Positions 62,164-64,000 of a DNA stretch of 64,000 nucleotides are shown piece after piece; the stretch's first letter is position 1, and each line of letters begins with the position of its first letter. Below the pieces are notes generated by a model. That model was given only the letters and a program-made list of their open reading frames with translations, was not told the origin of the DNA and searched no databases. This DNA comes from Kalaharituber pfeilii (Eukaryota > Ascomycota > Pezizomycetes > Pezizales > Pezizaceae), in the NCBI GenBank assembly GCA_015179045.1, contig WHUZ01000014.1:186001-250000 (forward strand), written 5' to 3'. The translations under genes were made by a program, and so were the position numbers.

Positions 62164-64000
62164 ATGGATAGACCAGTTAGATGGGGTCGAGGATTCAATA
62201 GAGCACCCACACCGTCTGCTGACAAGATTGAAGAAGGCAGGCTCGATAGGCCAGAATTTTTGGACGAGGAAGGTGACGACCATGGAGTGTCTCTGAATGA
62301 GCCTGCAGTGAGCAGCCAACATATCGAAACAGACGCTACTGGCCGTAGACTCAGTGATATCAAAGATGGAAAACCTCCACGAGCCTCACCATTGCCGCGC
62401 ACCCCATCACCATCTCGCTGGCTATCCGAAGCGTCCAGAAGTCTCGCTGCGCGGAAAGAACCAAAAACCCCTCTATACAGACCTCCTGCTCAAAGGACAT
62501 TTGCTACTTCACAGGCACCAGGGCAAAAATCAGCGTCTTTGCACTTACTGGATGAAAGCGCACAAGTTCCGCCAAATGAACCTTTGCTGACGACGAATCA
62601 TATATCTGTGTCAGTGCCAACAACAGTACCTACGTCAGTGCCCCCCCCTCAAATCGAATCTAAGCCAGTACTTCCCCTTCGAATCGGATCTAAGCCAGCC
62701 CCCCCTCCCCATATCGAATCTAAGCCAGTCCCCCCACCTCAAATTGAATCTAAGCCAGTCCCCGCACCTCAGATTGAATCTAAGCCAGTCCCCGCACCTC
62801 AGATTGAATCTAAGCCAGTGCCCTCCCCTCAAACCAAATCTAAGCCAGTGGCCCCCCTCAAATCAATACACGCTACTACAGAAGGTGCACGCATCGAAAA
62901 GACTAACAACAAGTCTAATGTGCCACAATCCTCGACTATCAGCAGAGGAGGCCCCTCCAAGGAAACACTTATTGAAATGGAGCGCTCGAGGAAGGCTATG
63001 AAGTCTCTCCCGCCAATGACGCCAAAGCCCAGCCATCTTGAGACAGCGAGAACAATTGACAATCCAATTGTCGGTAAAGCAAGCCGCAAAGATGCAGATC
63101 AATTGGGTTTTTCTACATCGCCTAAACTCTCAGAGGACCGCATGGAGACTTTTGTCAACACCGATTTGGAGGGCTTCACTACCACTACGGACTTCGAGTC
63201 ATATCAGCTTCAGTCGGATGAGGAGTATCTGACAGAGTCATCTGCAGATTCCGAATCAGCGACAAGTACAATATGCGATTATGAGGAGGTGTCAGACCCT
63301 GAGAAGGCACCAAAGGAGCGAAAAGTCACAGAAACTGAGACTGGAGAGGTCTTTTATGCCATTTCACTGAATGAGGAGCCATATAAACCAATGTCTTTCC
63401 AAATTCCGCCAAATGATTTAGTTAGGCTAGTAGCCTTGAATGTGAATAACAAAAATCGAGTCTGGAGTCACGCTCTATATCGGCATGAGCAAAAAAAAGT
63501 TGAAGTCGAATATTGTTTCACTGTAGAACAGTTCGAAATCGCTGCCCAGAAATTTCTCAACGAGAAAGTAGTCGGTTTTGATATGGAGTGGTTTATACGT
63601 CCTAGTAAGAATGTTTGGTAAGTACTTAAACTACTAATGGTTGGATGTTCCATTGCACTATGATATCATAACTAAACATGCTTCAAATTAGGGATAATGT
63701 ATCTCTGATGCAGGTAGCAAAAGAAGATTACATAGCGCTATTTCATATTGCTAGGATCCAAAAGGGTATATGGCCTTGAATCGACACATGTCTGTTCTTA
63801 CTTTTTTTTAACTAACAAGGCCTAGAAAATCCGGATGAACTTATTTCGCAGTCATTACGAACACTTCTAGAGTCAAAGGATATTCTGAAAGCTGGGGTTC
63901 ATATCGCAGGTAATCACTCTAATAACCCTCGAAGTTTTAGAGGATATTCTCTCACTATGTATTTGAACAATTTCAGGAGATGGTGGGAGGGTCAAGAAGT
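62164..64000 (+). CDS. WRN-type 3'-5' exonuclease domain protein, 5' part (runs off window)
   Basis: Visible exons: 62164-63617, 63692-63765, 63820-63909 and 63977 to the window edge. The open frame also extends upstream, but the first ATG is 62164 (MDRPVRWGRGFNR). The first 450 residues are disordered and include a decapeptide array of the form IESKPVPAPQ (about residues 160-230). The DEDD exonuclease fold begins near 440: VVGFDMEW (469-476) gives the first catalytic Asp-x-Glu pair, followed by SLMQVAKEDYIALFHI and LRTLLESKDILKAGVHIAGD after splicing. The remaining catalytic residues are beyond the edge. The Werner-like family degrades DNA 3' ends during repair; whether a helicase part follows cannot be seen. 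Confidence 0.85.
62638..62856 (+). repeat. 30 bp coding minisatellite (IESKPVPAPQ units)
   Basis: About seven to eight 30 bp units, each encoding a variant of a Pro-rich decapeptide, within the first exon of the exonuclease gene. The array is in frame; the central units are nearly identical and the outer ones diverged. Confidence 0.9.

Overview
This window looks like nuclear DNA from a filamentous ascomycete (Pezizomycotina). The evidence is a velvet-family regulator (VelB), a short fungal-type tropomyosin, many short GT-AG introns (mostly 45 to 115 nt) and small transposon remnants between housekeeping genes. I cannot name the genus from the sequence alone.

Layout. The left part (0.6 to 19.5 kb) holds a MAK11-type WD40 protein (+), a DED1-type DEAD-box helicase (-), eIF2 gamma (+), proteasome alpha-7 (+), a small zinc-ribbon protein with a Q/P-rich tail (-) and a PRA1-family membrane protein (-). 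From 20.6 to 27.8 kb lies a repeat-built block. It has matching inverted ends next to TA dinucleotides, a 1.87 kb fold-back element, a four-exon gene of unknown function, an ORF with a perfect 126 bp tandem duplication plus GTCGAC-rich arrays, and about 1 kb of a degenerate satellite with a unit near 57 bp. From 29.7 to 34.6 kb are a HEL2/ZNF598-type RING ubiquitin ligase and a DEK_C plus SWIB protein, both (-). A second TIR-bounded element with nested palindromes lies at 34.9 to 36.2 kb. Next come eIF3b (+) and a Par32/DUF3602 protein (+), and then about 8 kb with no gene I can support (41.8 to 50.0 kb). The right part holds velB (+), a possible small membrane protein (-), a securin candidate (-), tropomyosin (+), a Na+/Ca2+ exchanger of NCLX type (-) and the 5' part of a WRN-type 3'-5' exonuclease (+) that runs off the window.

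Themes. Several genes serve translation and its quality control (DED1, eIF2 gamma, eIF3b, HEL2, MAK11). Securin and the proteasome belong to ubiquitin-driven proteolysis and mitotic exit. There is no sign of a secondary-metabolite or other functional cluster; neighbours look independent. The most unusual region is 20.6 to 27.8 kb. Exon coordinates were worked out by hand from splice signals and reading-frame continuity; no alignment or search was run.
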